Under the pieces are notes generated by a model. It did not search any database. It saw nothing but the letters and a program-made list of their open reading frames with translations, and was not told where the DNA came from. Shown piece after piece: positions 33,462 through 42,440 of a DNA stretch of 64,000 nucleotides. This DNA comes from JANNMJ01 sp031425525 (GTDB taxonomy: Bacteria; Bacteroidota; Bacteroidia; Cytophagales; Hymenobacteraceae): positions 18,497 to 82,496 of the forward strand of contig JANPJM010000071.1 of the NCBI GenBank assembly GCA_031425525.1, in the 5' to 3' direction. The translations under genes and the position numbers were made by a program. Positions within the stretch are counted from its first letter, which is position 1; each line of letters starts with the position of its first letter.

Positions 33462-35174
33462 TCAGGTCGCCGGCAGTTCCACTACGGCCGTCAGGCCCTG
33501 GCCGGGTGCCGAGGTCAGATAGAGATTACCGCCCTGCCGTTCGGCCAGCAACCGGCACAGGGGTAGGCCCAGGCCGGTGCCGCGCACTTCGGCCGTGGGC
33601 GCCGCGCCCACCGGCGCGGCCGTCGCGTTGAACGCCGCGAGCTGCGCGCCCGTCAGGCCGGGGCCGTCGTCGCGCACGACGAGCCGTACCGTGCCGGCCG
33701 CCCCGGTTTCGGCCCACAGCCGCACCGTGCCGCCGGCGGGCAGGTATTTGAGGGCATTATCGGTGAGGTTGCGCACGATGGCGCGCGTCATCTGGCGGTC
33801 GGCGAGGGCGCGCAAGCCCGCCCCGTCGGCGGTCAGGGCCAGGCTCAGGCGCTTGCCGCCGGCTTCGGCGGTGGGCGCATACAGGGCGGCTACTTCGGTC
33901 AGCAACTCGCCCAGGGCCAGCGTTTCGGGCCGGACAGACAACTCGCCGTGCTGCCCGGCGGCCCATTGCAGCAGGTTTTCGAGGAGGCGCGCCACCTGCT
34001 CGCTGGCATCGCGCATTTCGGTCAGCAGACCGTCGAAATCGTGGGTGGCGGCGCGGTCGCGGTAGCGGCGCAGCAAATCGAGCAGCCCCGGAAACGAGGC
34101 AATCGGCGAGCGCAGGTCGTGCGCCACCACTGAATACAGCCGGTCTTTGGTGCGGGTGGTGGCCGCCAACGCGCGCTGCGTCCGGCGCAACCGCCGGTAC
34201 TGCCGCCCAAACACGGCGGCCCCGCCCACTACCACCACCAGCCCGCCCAGCAGCAACCAGACGCGCAGCTCGGCCAATCGTTTCGCCTGCGACAACTCCC
34301 GAATGCGCGCCTCGCGCTGCTCCACCTGAAAGCGCGTGTGCAGCTCGGTGAGCTGGCGCTGCACATCGCGCGAGTTGAGGCTGTCGTTGAGGGCGGTTTT
34401 GCGGCGCTCGGCGGCCAGCGCCTCGCGCGGGCGTCCGGCCAGCTCATACACTTCGGGCAGCCCGTTGCGGATGTACTGAATATCTTCCACGGAATTGCCC
34501 GCCCGGACGAGTTGCAGGGCGTACTCGCCGTCGGCGACGGCGGCCGTGCTTTCGCCCTGCTCGGCCCGGATGCGCGCGCGCGCCATCAAGGTGTTCGACA
34601 CGTCCGACGAATCGCCGCCGCGCCGGGCCGCCCGCACGGCGGCTTCGGCGTAAGTACGGGCGGGCGGCAACTGGTGCCGGTACAGCTCATTGACGGCCAG
34701 ATTGACGAGCGCAATCGATTCGTGGCCGTAATCGCGCAGCCGCTGATACCCGACGCGCGAGAGTTGGAGCCATTTGTCGGCTTCGGGGTAGTGGCCGCCT
34801 TCGCTCAGGCAGTTGCCGAGGTTGTCGTAGGCGGTGATCAGATGGACGGAATCGCCCAGCACCTGCGCAACGGCCAGCGCCTGCCGGGCATACCCAGTGG
34901 CCTCAGCGGCATTACTGCGGCTGAACGCCACCCCCAACAGCAGCCGCAACCCCACCAACTCGGTTCTGGTGGCCGACCCTAAGCGGCGCGATTCCCGCAG
35001 CGCCTGCTGGGCCAGTCGGGTGGCGGCGGGGTAATCGGCGCGGTCGATGGCCCTCTGCGACTGCCGCAACAGCCGCCAGATGGGGCGTTCGGCGGCGGCG
35101 GTGTCGGGCGGAGCAGCGGCCACCGATAAGGCTACCAGCAGCAGAAAAAAGCAGATAGAAAATACGCGCAACAT
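33462..35174 (-). CDS. TPR-containing sensor histidine kinase
   Basis: This is a 570-aa kinase. A signal peptide (MLRVFSICFFLLLVALSVAA) precedes periplasmic TPR repeats (about residues 30-280), a coiled coil and a membrane helix (WLLLGGLVVVVGGAAVFG). HisKA follows with phospho-His in SVVAHDLRSPIASFPG. HATPase shows NLTDNALKYLPAGG, VRDDGPGLTG and RGTGLGLPLC. It lies upstream of and co-oriented with the LytTR regulator. The layout is typical of Bacteroidota TPR kinases that sense periplasmic or cell-envelope cues. The frame is intact throughout. Confidence 0.9.
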   Translation of the reverse strand: MLRVFSICFFLLLVALSVAAAPPDTAAAERPIWRLLRQSQRAIDRADYPAATRLAQQALRESRRLGSATRTELVGLRLLLGVAFSRSNAAEATGYARQALAVAQVLGDSVHLITAYDNLGNCLSEGGHYPEADKWLQLSRVGYQRLRDYGHESIALVNLAVNELYRHQLPPARTYAEAAVRAARRGGDSSDVSNTLMARARIRAEQGESTAAVADGEYALQLVRAGNSVEDIQYIRNGLPEVYELAGRPREALAAERRKTALNDSLNSRDVQRQLTELHTRFQVEQREARIRELSQAKRLAELRVWLLLGGLVVVVGGAAVFGRQYRRLRRTQRALAATTRTKDRLYSVVAHDLRSPIASFPGLLDLLRRYRDRAATHDFDGLLTEMRDASEQVARLLENLLQWAAGQHGELSVRPETLALGELLTEVAALYAPTAEAGGKRLSLALTADGAGLRALADRQMTRAIVRNLTDNALKYLPAGGTVRLWAETGAAGTVRLVVRDDGPGLTGAQLAAFNATAAPVGAAPTAEVRGTGLGLPLCRLLAERQGGNLYLTSAPGQGLTAVVELPAT

Positions 35175-35263
35175 CAGAGCCCGAAAATTACCGCAGAGCG
35201 TCCGCTCCGCCCCTCCCGTGAGCCGGGACGAACGAAGCGGACGCTAGGGCATTTGATTGTCCG

Positions 35264-36481
35264 CTACTTCACCACTACCCGCCGCCGCAGCAAGCGGCCG
35301 TCGGGCAGGTCGGCGGCCAGCAGATAGGTACCGGGGGCCAGCGCGGCGGGCAGCGGCAGAGCGCCGCCGGGGTGCAGTTCCGGGGCGAATACCACCCGGC
35401 CGAGGCCATCGTGCAGGGTGGCGGGCACGCGCTGGGTCAGGCCGTTGATATCGACGCGTACTGCCTCACCCGCGATTACGGGGTTGGGCCACAGGGCGGC
35501 TTCCGCCTCCGTGAGCAGCGCCGGGGCACGCAGCGGCAGGTTGGCTTCGGCGCTCACGTAGATTTCGCCCTGCGTACGGGCAGCGTTCAGGTACGAAACC
35601 TGCGCCACGGGCTGCGGCGAGGATTCGCGCAGAAACGAGTCAAAAACTGTCCGGCTGCTCGCGCCCTGCGTCAGGCCCAACGCCGCGAGCAGCGCCGGGG
35701 GCGCCGGCTGCCCCGCCACGTAAAACGAATCCTGCTCGATGATGTACGAGCGCCGCAGCAGCACCGGCACCGGCGCCGAACCGCCCGGCTGCCCGGCCAC
35801 CGGCACGCGTATCGTACCCCAGGCGATCACCGAATCGAGGTGCGTAAACCGCTGCACATACCGCCCCGGCGCCCGGCTGATGCCGAACGCGCCCACCGTG
35901 ATGCGGAACGTGGTAGCGAGGCGCCGAAACTGGTTCTGCGTGGTGCCGGCCGTGCTGGGTAGCTCCTGCAACACCAGCGGCGGGGTGTTGATGAGGTTTT
36001 GCGCCGGAAAGGCCAGCGAATCGGAGGGGTTGCCGCTGAACGACCCTAAACTGAACGCCTGCGCCGCCAGCGCCGCCCCAAACTCGACGAACCCCGCGCC
36101 GGTGAAGCCATTGAACTGGTCGCCCTGAATCAGGAGCGGCCCCAGCGCCACCGTATAGGCCCGGCCCAACGTGGCCACCGGGTACGCCGCATTGACCAAA
36201 GCCGGTGCGAAAGCGCGGGTGTAGGGCGCCCCCACCGGGGTTAGGGCGCGGTAGTCCCAGGCCTGGTTGGGGCCGGCCACCAGGCGGGGCAAAGCGCCCG
36301 GCGCTGGGCGCACCTGCTGCCAGTTATTGACCCGGCCCGGAGCAATGTTGTGCCCGGCCGCCGTGAGGGTAATGGGCGTTTGAGCCACCACGGCGGCCGG
36401 GGCCATCAACAGAGCCGCCGCCAGCGCGCCGACCAAAAGCGGCCGGCTGAGAAAAGGAACGAAGGAGTTGAGATGGGTCAT
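35264..36481 (-). CDS. Secreted protein with T9SS sorting tail
   Basis: This 405-aa secreted protein starts at ATG 36481 with a signal peptide (FLSRPLLVGALAAALLMAPA...VAQ). The body (ITLTAAGHNIAPGRVNNWQQ, then NQAWDYRALTPVGAPYT) is beta-rich without a recognised enzyme motif. The last 75 residues are a type IX tail (LWPNPVIAGEAVRVDINGL ... GTYLLAADLPDGRLLRRRVV), so it is exported through T9SS and anchored or released. It sits between the TPR kinase and the second propeller kinase, all on the minus strand but with separate spacers. Confidence 0.78.
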   Translation of the reverse strand: MTHLNSFVPFLSRPLLVGALAAALLMAPAAVVAQTPITLTAAGHNIAPGRVNNWQQVRPAPGALPRLVAGPNQAWDYRALTPVGAPYTRAFAPALVNAAYPVATLGRAYTVALGPLLIQGDQFNGFTGAGFVEFGAALAAQAFSLGSFSGNPSDSLAFPAQNLINTPPLVLQELPSTAGTTQNQFRRLATTFRITVGAFGISRAPGRYVQRFTHLDSVIAWGTIRVPVAGQPGGSAPVPVLLRRSYIIEQDSFYVAGQPAPPALLAALGLTQGASSRTVFDSFLRESSPQPVAQVSYLNAARTQGEIYVSAEANLPLRAPALLTEAEAALWPNPVIAGEAVRVDINGLTQRVPATLHDGLGRVVFAPELHPGGALPLPAALAPGTYLLAADLPDGRLLRRRVVVK

Positions 36482-36646
36482 AAAATGCGTGATTGAAGCT
36501 GGTTTCAAGCACAAAATTCTACCACCCCGAAGCCCCCGCCAAGCGCCTACCATCGCCATGGCCGTGAACGACGGTGAGGCGGGGACAAACTGCGTTTCCG
36601 TGGTAGTGAAGCGGAGCGGCGGACGCACGACTTCCGCTCGGCGGTA

Positions 36647-39600
36647 CTAACCCCGCCCCACTGCCACCCGCCACCCCCCGCCCACCCGTGGCCCCACCGC
36701 CAACTCAACCCCCAACAGCGCCGCACGTTGGGTCATATTGCGCAAGCCCAAACCGCTGAGGCCGCGCGTTTCCACGGGCAACCCGTCGTTTTCGACCACC
36801 AACCACAGCCCGCCCCGGCCATCGGGGCCGAGGGCCACGCGCACCGCCGTGGCGCCGTGGCCGTGGCGCACCACATTGGTCACGGCTTCCTTGAAAATGA
36901 GGTACAGATGCTGCCGCACCACCTGGCGCAGCGGCGCGGCCGGGTCAAGATTTGGGTCGAGGGTAAAGACCACCGTGGGCCAGCCCGCGAGGCGCGCGGT
37001 GGCGTCGAGGTGGTCGTGCATGCGGTCGAGGAGGGCGGCGAGGGTGTCGGCGCGGGCGTCGATGCTCCACACGATATCGCGCATGGTGGTGGCGGCAAGG
37101 CGCGAGTCTTCGGCCAACTCGGTGAGGGCCGTTGAGGGCGCCGGGGCCAGCTCGTGGAGCAGTTCGGCCTGCATCGTCACGCGGGCGAGCAGCGAGCCTA
37201 CTTCATCGTGCAAATCGGCGGCGAGGCGGGTGCGGAGGCGTTCTTCGCGCAGGGCGCCGCGCAGCCGTGCGCGGTGTATTCCATACAGTAAACCGCCCAG
37301 CAGCAGCACGCCGAGCGTCTGCACCCAGCGGCGCTGCCACCAGGCGGGCGCCACGGTCAGCGGAACCCGTAGGCGGTTGCGCGCGGCCAGCCCGCGGCCG
37401 GTGGCGGCGCGCACTTCCACGGTGTAGGCGCCGGGCGCCAACCCCACGGGCACCACCACCCGACCACTCGCCCCCACCGAGAGCCACCGGCCGGGTTCGT
37501 TGGCGCCGGTCAGCCGCCACGAGTACCGGCGCTGCGCGGGTTCCCGAAAATCGGTGAGCGCGACCCACAGTTCCGGCGGTGCCTCGCCCGACGCCTGCCG
37601 AAGTGCCGGCGCACGTGTGGCCGCCGGCAGCAAGTAGCGCACGCGTCCCGAATCGAGGGTGGTGCGCACGGCCATCAGCAGCAACCGAGGGGCCAGGCCG
37701 GTTTCGGGCGCCCGGCGCGGGTCGATGCGGTGCAACCCGCCTACCCCACCGAAAAGCAGCGAGCCATCGACGTCCGCTAGTTGCGCGTGGCGGTTCAGTT
37801 CGGGCGGGTCGCTGAGGCCGTCGGCGGCAGAAAACACCGCCAGCCGACCGGTAGCCAAATCGAGGCGCGCCAAGCCGTAATATGTGCTAATCCAGAGCGA
37901 GCGGTCAGGGCCGGGCAAGAGCCCGCCCACCGCCACGTGCGGCAACCCTTCCGCTGGCCCAACCACGCGCAGCACCCCAAGAGCGGGGTCGAGCTCCAAC
38001 AGACCGTGGGTGCGCGTGCCCACCCAAATGTGGCCGGTCTGCGGGTCGGGCCACGTACACAAGCATTCGTCGGTTGGCAGGCGGTGGGCGCCGGGTTGCG
38101 TGGCTGAGTACGTGGCGACGGCCCCTGTTTCGGGCACCAGCGCGTGCAGACCCGCCAAGCCCGCCAACCACAGACGGCCGGTTTCGTCGAGGCTGATGTC
38201 TTCCGTCGGGATGCCGCGCAGGGGCTGCACGGTGGGGTCGCGGGGGTGCGTGTAGGCCCGAAAGAAGTGGTGACCTTCGTCGTACCAATACAACCCCGTG
38301 CCCGAGCCGCCCCACAGCCGCCCCGTACGGGGCGCGCGGGCCAGACAGTTGGCCTGGGGCGGGTCGGCCTGCCCTTCTACCGCCACCGACCGCACGGCGT
38401 GCGTGCCGGTATGCAGCGCCGCGAACTGCCCCGTTTCCAGGGCGCCCAACAGCGTATCCGACGCCGGCTGGGTGGCCACCAACGCGTAGAAAACATGCAG
38501 CAGCGGCCGGTTATGTTCCTGCAAATACGCCCATTCTTGCAGGGGCGCGTGGGGCTGCCCGGCGGGTTGTTCCATCATCCGGCGGTAGGAACTGACGATG
38601 AGGCGGCCGTCGCGGGCGCGGGCCACGGCGCGGGTACTAGCGGCACCGCCGTCGGGGGGCGTCAGGAGGTGGACGAACGCCCCGCTCGGCCCGCCCCGAA
38701 AAGCGCCGCGCTGGCGCGTACCGTGGCACCACCACGTGCCGGCCCCATCGATGGAAATGTGCGTGAGGGCCGCCACCGGCACCCGTTGCTCGCCGAGCAG
38801 TTGAAACCGCCGCCCTACCGAAGCGTGGTACAATTGCTCCTTGAACAGCACCACCAGCGTGGTGTCGTGGACTACGGCGCTGGCCGTGTTTTCTTCGCCG
38901 GGCGGCAGCCACCGCAGCACTTCGGCTAGTGTACCGTTCGGCAATAACCGAAATGCCGCCCGGCCACTCACGAGCAGCGGTTCGCCGGAAGGCCGGGCCA
39001 CGAGTTGCAGAAGCTGCCCCGGATGCGCCCAGCGGCCCAATAAGCGCCCATCCGGGGCAAACCGGCGCGTTTCCGAGTCAGTCTGCGTCACCCACAGGCT
39101 GCCGTCGACGGTACCGATCAGGTTGATGATATGCTCGCCGGGCCACTGTAAAGTGGGGCCGAAGGGCCGGCCGCTGAGGTCGTAAGCCCGCGCGCCGGCC
39201 AAGTATTGCGCCACCCAGATGCGGCGGCCCGTCGGGTCGGCCGCCAAACCCGAAATCACGCGGTGCGGCGCCCCCGGTACCGGCCGGGCCAGCAACCGCA
39301 GTTCGCCGGTGGTTGTCAGCAAAAAGACGCCAGCGCTGTTGCTCACCCACAATTGGCCGCGCGCATCGATGAGCAAGCCGTAGCAAGGCCCCGATGGCAG
39401 CCGCACACCCCGCCGCCGCACCGCGTTGATGGGCACCAGCGTGTGTCCATCATACCGAAAAACGCCCGCTTCCGTGCCCACCCACAGCACGCCGGATGAG
39501 TCGGTGGCCATCGTCCGAATCAGGTGCGGCGCGAGCAGCGCATCGGCTTGCCAGCCGCGCGCGCTCTGGGCCTGTACGTGGCTGCTCGGCGTGGCCAACA

Positions 39601-39715
39601 AGGTCGTCAGCAATCCCAAAACGCCAATCATTTGTCGCCACGCGCGGTGCGCGGCCAACTGCACGCCCTGCGCCGCTCCCAGTTTTCCCGCAGATTGCCA
39701 ACCGGATAACGCCAT
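36647..39715 (-). CDS. Propeller sensor histidine kinase (intact)
   Basis: This 1022-aa membrane kinase is the intact paralogue of the frameshifted gene at 12246. After a signal anchor (MIGVLGLLTTLLATPSS) come beta-propeller repeats (DSSGVLWVGTEAGVFRYDGH, then GHIWVGTRTHGLLELD), a Y_Y_Y domain (LTDFREPAQRRYSWRLTG) and a membrane helix. HisKA_3 follows (LAADLHDEVGSLLARVTMQA, phospho-His in LHDE) with HATPase (EAVTNVVRHGHG, GLGLRNMTQRAALLG). No receiver or HTH is fused and no regulator is adjacent. The NarL-type regulator at 31487 is the best candidate partner in the window. Confidence 0.88.
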   Translation of the reverse strand: MALSGWQSAGKLGAAQGVQLAAHRAWRQMIGVLGLLTTLLATPSSHVQAQSARGWQADALLAPHLIRTMATDSSGVLWVGTEAGVFRYDGHTLVPINAVRRRGVRLPSGPCYGLLIDARGQLWVSNSAGVFLLTTTGELRLLARPVPGAPHRVISGLAADPTGRRIWVAQYLAGARAYDLSGRPFGPTLQWPGEHIINLIGTVDGSLWVTQTDSETRRFAPDGRLLGRWAHPGQLLQLVARPSGEPLLVSGRAAFRLLPNGTLAEVLRWLPPGEENTASAVVHDTTLVVLFKEQLYHASVGRRFQLLGEQRVPVAALTHISIDGAGTWWCHGTRQRGAFRGGPSGAFVHLLTPPDGGAASTRAVARARDGRLIVSSYRRMMEQPAGQPHAPLQEWAYLQEHNRPLLHVFYALVATQPASDTLLGALETGQFAALHTGTHAVRSVAVEGQADPPQANCLARAPRTGRLWGGSGTGLYWYDEGHHFFRAYTHPRDPTVQPLRGIPTEDISLDETGRLWLAGLAGLHALVPETGAVATYSATQPGAHRLPTDECLCTWPDPQTGHIWVGTRTHGLLELDPALGVLRVVGPAEGLPHVAVGGLLPGPDRSLWISTYYGLARLDLATGRLAVFSAADGLSDPPELNRHAQLADVDGSLLFGGVGGLHRIDPRRAPETGLAPRLLLMAVRTTLDSGRVRYLLPAATRAPALRQASGEAPPELWVALTDFREPAQRRYSWRLTGANEPGRWLSVGASGRVVVPVGLAPGAYTVEVRAATGRGLAARNRLRVPLTVAPAWWQRRWVQTLGVLLLGGLLYGIHRARLRGALREERLRTRLAADLHDEVGSLLARVTMQAELLHELAPAPSTALTELAEDSRLAATTMRDIVWSIDARADTLAALLDRMHDHLDATARLAGWPTVVFTLDPNLDPAAPLRQVVRQHLYLIFKEAVTNVVRHGHGATAVRVALGPDGRGGLWLVVENDGLPVETRGLSGLGLRNMTQRAALLGVELAVGPRVGGGWRVAVGRG

Positions 39716-40117
39716 CGTGCCACAAATGTCCGGTCTGTAGGGCAGATGAAGGCAGCCGCCTATGGCGTTCGGCCAATGGAGGTTTGCTGACTCAAGCTAA
39801 ACCCCGCAAAGCCATTCAGCGGATGCTGCCGTGTAGCTCACGCCGGATTGCGTTGCCGCGCGGAGTTCACCGCGAGGAACGTGGCGGCTCGCAACCGCAA
39901 AGCCCCTTGGCAATGACAGAAAAAATATTTTCTCATTGCGAGACAGCTTCGCGACAGCCTCCCCCTCTACCTGTCATCTGCGGAGTCGAAGAAACGGGGC
40001 AATCCCGCAGGAGTACGCGCATTAGTCGAATACTGCTACACCTCGCCCTAAGCTGAACTCGTTATGTAAAACGAAAGCCCAAACCTTTCCCTCCCGCTTA
40101 CCTTTGTTCATCTCGCG
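39716..40117. other. Intergenic region with repeat remnants
   Basis: No gene is convincing here. Words of the type GGCAATGACA (39909) and TCATTGCGAGACAGCTTCGC (39936) face each other and resemble the palindromic element at 46190-46282, so a decayed copy is likely. A TGCGGAGTCGAAG word at 39979 is related to the element at 886-951. The tyrS promoter lies at the right end. Confidence 0.5.
40099..40106 (+). promoter_or_regulatory. -7 box upstream of tyrS
   Basis: TACCTTTG is an exact match to TAnnTTTG. It lies 12 nt before the GTG at 40118 and 63 nt before the TTG at 40169. No clear -33 TTTG is seen. Confidence 0.55.
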
Positions 40118-41479
40118 GTGCGACGTCGCCGCCCGTTTTTGTCCACCGTTTTTGTCCTCAACCTGCCCTTGACTTCCTTACTCGACGAACTGCGCTGGCG
40201 CGGTATGTACCACGATTCGATGCCCGGCACGGCTGAGCATCTGGCTTCGGCCGCCCCGGTCAGCGGTTACATCGGCTTCGACCCCACCGCCGCCTCGCTG
40301 CACATCGGCAACCTGGCCACCATTATGCTGCTGGTGCATTTGCAGCGCCACGGCCACCGCCCCATCGCGCTGGTGGGCGGCGCTACGGGCATGATCGGCG
40401 ACCCCAGCGGCAAGTCCGCCGAGCGCAACCTGCTCGATGAAACCACGCTTCGGGCCAACCAAGCGGGGATTCGGGCGCAACTCGAGAAATTCCTCGTCTT
40501 CGACGACTCTCCCACCGGCGCCCGCGTGGTCAATAACTACGACTGGTTCAAGGATTTTTCGTTCCTCGATTTTCTGCGCACCGTCGGCAAGCACCTCACG
40601 GTGAACTATATGATGGCGAAGGATTCGGTGAAGCGCCGCCTCACGCCCGAAACCGACGATGGGGGCCGCGCCGATGGTATCTCGTTCACCGAGTTCAGCT
40701 ACCAACTGCTGCAAGGCTACGACTTTTACCATCTCTACCAAGAAGCCGGCGTAACCCTCCAGATGGGCGCCTCCGACCAGTGGGGCAACATCACTACGGG
40801 CACCGAACTGATTCGGCGCCTGACCCACGGCGAGGGCAAAGCCTACGCGCTCACGGGCCAGCTCATCACGAAAGCCGACGGCACGAAGTACGGCAAATCG
40901 GAGACCGGCACCGTGTGGCTCGACCCGGCGCTTACGTCGCCGTACCAGTTCTACCAGTTCTTCCTGAACTCCGCCGATGCCGACGCGCCGCGCTTGCTGC
41001 GCGTCTTTACGCTGTTGCCGCAAGCGGAAATTGAAGCGCTTGAGGCCGAACACGCTGCCGCGCCGCACCTCCGCACGCTCCAAAAACGCCTCGCCTACGA
41101 TGTGACGGCCCGCGTACATTCCCCCACCGACGCCGACGCCGCCATTGCCGCCGCGCAAATTCTCTTCGGCGGCGGCGAGTTAGCGGAACTTTCGGAATCG
41201 CTACTGCTCGACGTGTTTGCCGGGGTGCCGCACGTTACGGTCGCGCGTGGGGCACTTGCGCTGCCCGCCGCCCAGCTGTTGGCCGATGAAACCGGCTCCC
41301 AGATTTTCCCCTCACGCGGCGAAGCCCGCAAAATGATTCAGGGCGGCGGCGTGAGTGTCAATCGCCAGAAAGTGGCTGCGCCCGACCAGTCGCTTGAAAT
41401 CGAGTTGCTCCACGGCAAGTATGCGGTGGCGCAGAAAGGGAAAAAGCAGTACTTTCTGCTGATCGTCACCCCGTCATAA
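40118..41479 (+). CDS. tyrS: Tyrosyl-tRNA synthetase
   Basis: This enzyme charges tRNA(Tyr). Class I signatures are present: SLHIGNLATIMLLVHL (HIGH motif) and KYGKSETG (KMSKS motif). The tyrosine-binding region GYDFYHLYQEAGVTLQMGAS, then DQWGNI, is present. The C-terminus has an S4 RNA-binding domain (SRGEARKMIQGGGVSVNRQK). Family N-termini begin a few residues before ELRWRGM, so TTG 40169 (LTSLLDELRWRGM) may be the true start; GTG 40118 would add 17 residues. Length (about 435-450 aa) is normal. Confidence 0.95.
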   Translation: MRRRRPFLSTVFVLNLPLTSLLDELRWRGMYHDSMPGTAEHLASAAPVSGYIGFDPTAASLHIGNLATIMLLVHLQRHGHRPIALVGGATGMIGDPSGKSAERNLLDETTLRANQAGIRAQLEKFLVFDDSPTGARVVNNYDWFKDFSFLDFLRTVGKHLTVNYMMAKDSVKRRLTPETDDGGRADGISFTEFSYQLLQGYDFYHLYQEAGVTLQMGASDQWGNITTGTELIRRLTHGEGKAYALTGQLITKADGTKYGKSETGTVWLDPALTSPYQFYQFFLNSADADAPRLLRVFTLLPQAEIEALEAEHAAAPHLRTLQKRLAYDVTARVHSPTDADAAIAAAQILFGGGELAELSESLLLDVFAGVPHVTVARGALALPAAQLLADETGSQIFPSRGEARKMIQGGGVSVNRQKVAAPDQSLEIELLHGKYAVAQKGKKQYFLLIVTPS

Positions 41480-41492
41480 CCTTATATTTCGC

Positions 41493-41813
41493 ATGATCCT
41501 TTTCAATCTACTGACGCTCGAAGCGGCGCACGCCACTGCTGTCACCGAGCTACTCCTGCGGGAGGAGTTCACGACAGATGTATTCGTCGATGAAGCCATC
41601 GCTAACTATCACCGCGATCCTGATTCCGGCGCCATCGTCAATCAACCCTTATTCCGGGTTATTTTTCTGACGAAGGCGATGCTCTATCGCGACATCGAAA
41701 ACATGCTGGCCCAGAGGTTCCCCGGCCACAATTTTCGCTACTACGCCACGGCCGTGACCCAAGTAGACGACCGCGAAGCTGACCGAATTCGCAATCTGGT
41801 GCGGCCGGTGTAA
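41493..41813 (+). CDS. Small CutA/PII-like hypothetical protein
   Basis: This 106-aa cytoplasmic protein has a beta-alpha-beta pattern: ILFNLLTLEAAHATAVTELL, then LFRVIFLTKAMLYRDIENML and YYATAVTQVDDREADRIRNL. This resembles the CutA1/PII trimeric fold, although CutA's usual signature residues are not clear. It starts 14 nt after tyrS and may be cotranscribed. A strong terminator follows at 41848. Confidence 0.55.
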   Translation: MILFNLLTLEAAHATAVTELLLREEFTTDVFVDEAIANYHRDPDSGAIVNQPLFRVIFLTKAMLYRDIENMLAQRFPGHNFRYYATAVTQVDDREADRIRNLVRPV

Positions 41814-41847
41814 GTACCCGGCCGGAACCTACGCACATCGCACAAAC

Positions 41848-41895
41848 AGAATGCCCCGCCGACCGTCTCTTGGGAGATGGTCGGCGGGGCATTCT
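41848..41895. terminator. Bidirectional terminator hairpin
   Basis: The 22-nt arms (41848-41869 and 41874-41895) pair fully apart from one G-T wobble around a TTGG loop: AGAATGCCCCGCCGACC pairs with GGTCGGCGGGGCATTCT. It separates the tyrS unit from the convergent Hc1 gene. Confidence 0.85.
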
Positions 41896-41914
41896 GGTGA
41901 AAACGTCCGAAGAA

Positions 41915-42178
41915 TTACTTCTTCGGCGCAGCCTTCTTTACGGGAGCAGCTTTCGCGGCCGGCGCTTTCTTGGCAGCAGCTTTCGGAGCAGCAGCGGCCT
42001 CGCCACCGGTGTTCTTCATGCCTTGCACTTCCGAGCGGATCATCTGCGCCATCGTCTTCAATTCCTGCATCCCTTTACGGACGCGGGTGCCGGCAGCAGC
42101 GTTCTGCTTGTCGTAGAATTTCTCGAAATCGCCTTCCAGCGACATCACCAATTCTTTCAGTTTGGGAAAATTGCTCAT
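41915..42178 (-). CDS. Histone H1-like protein Hc1
   Basis: This 87-aa nucleoid protein has the N-terminal Hc1 domain (FPKLKELVMSLEGDFEKFYD, then AAAGTRVRKGMQELKTMAQM). A C-terminal Ala/Lys/Pro tail of the histone H1 type follows (AAAKKAPAAKAAPVKKAAPK). It probably binds DNA non-specifically and compacts the chromosome. It is a single-gene unit with a terminator directly downstream. Confidence 0.88.
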   Translation of the reverse strand: MSNFPKLKELVMSLEGDFEKFYDKQNAAAGTRVRKGMQELKTMAQMIRSEVQGMKNTGGEAAAAPKAAAKKAPAAKAAPVKKAAPKK

Positions 42179-42440
42179 CGAACGAATGGGGTTTGAAATG
42201 AAAAAAGGGCTAAAACCGGGCGAAATATACTCCGCTTTTGCAGTAACTACGCTGCTTACGCCCTTTTTTGGCGAAAAAAACGCGTAAATGGTCGATTTTC
42301 GGCTTTTTCGACGGTAAAAATGCCCTCAGTGAGCCAAAAAGCCGTTTCTGCGGACGCGCTCGTTGGCCGTCAAAATCCTGAAGTTTGGTGGGCACGGCGC
42401 GCGGTGGCCCAGTGGCCGATCCGCGCGCCGTGCCCTACCC

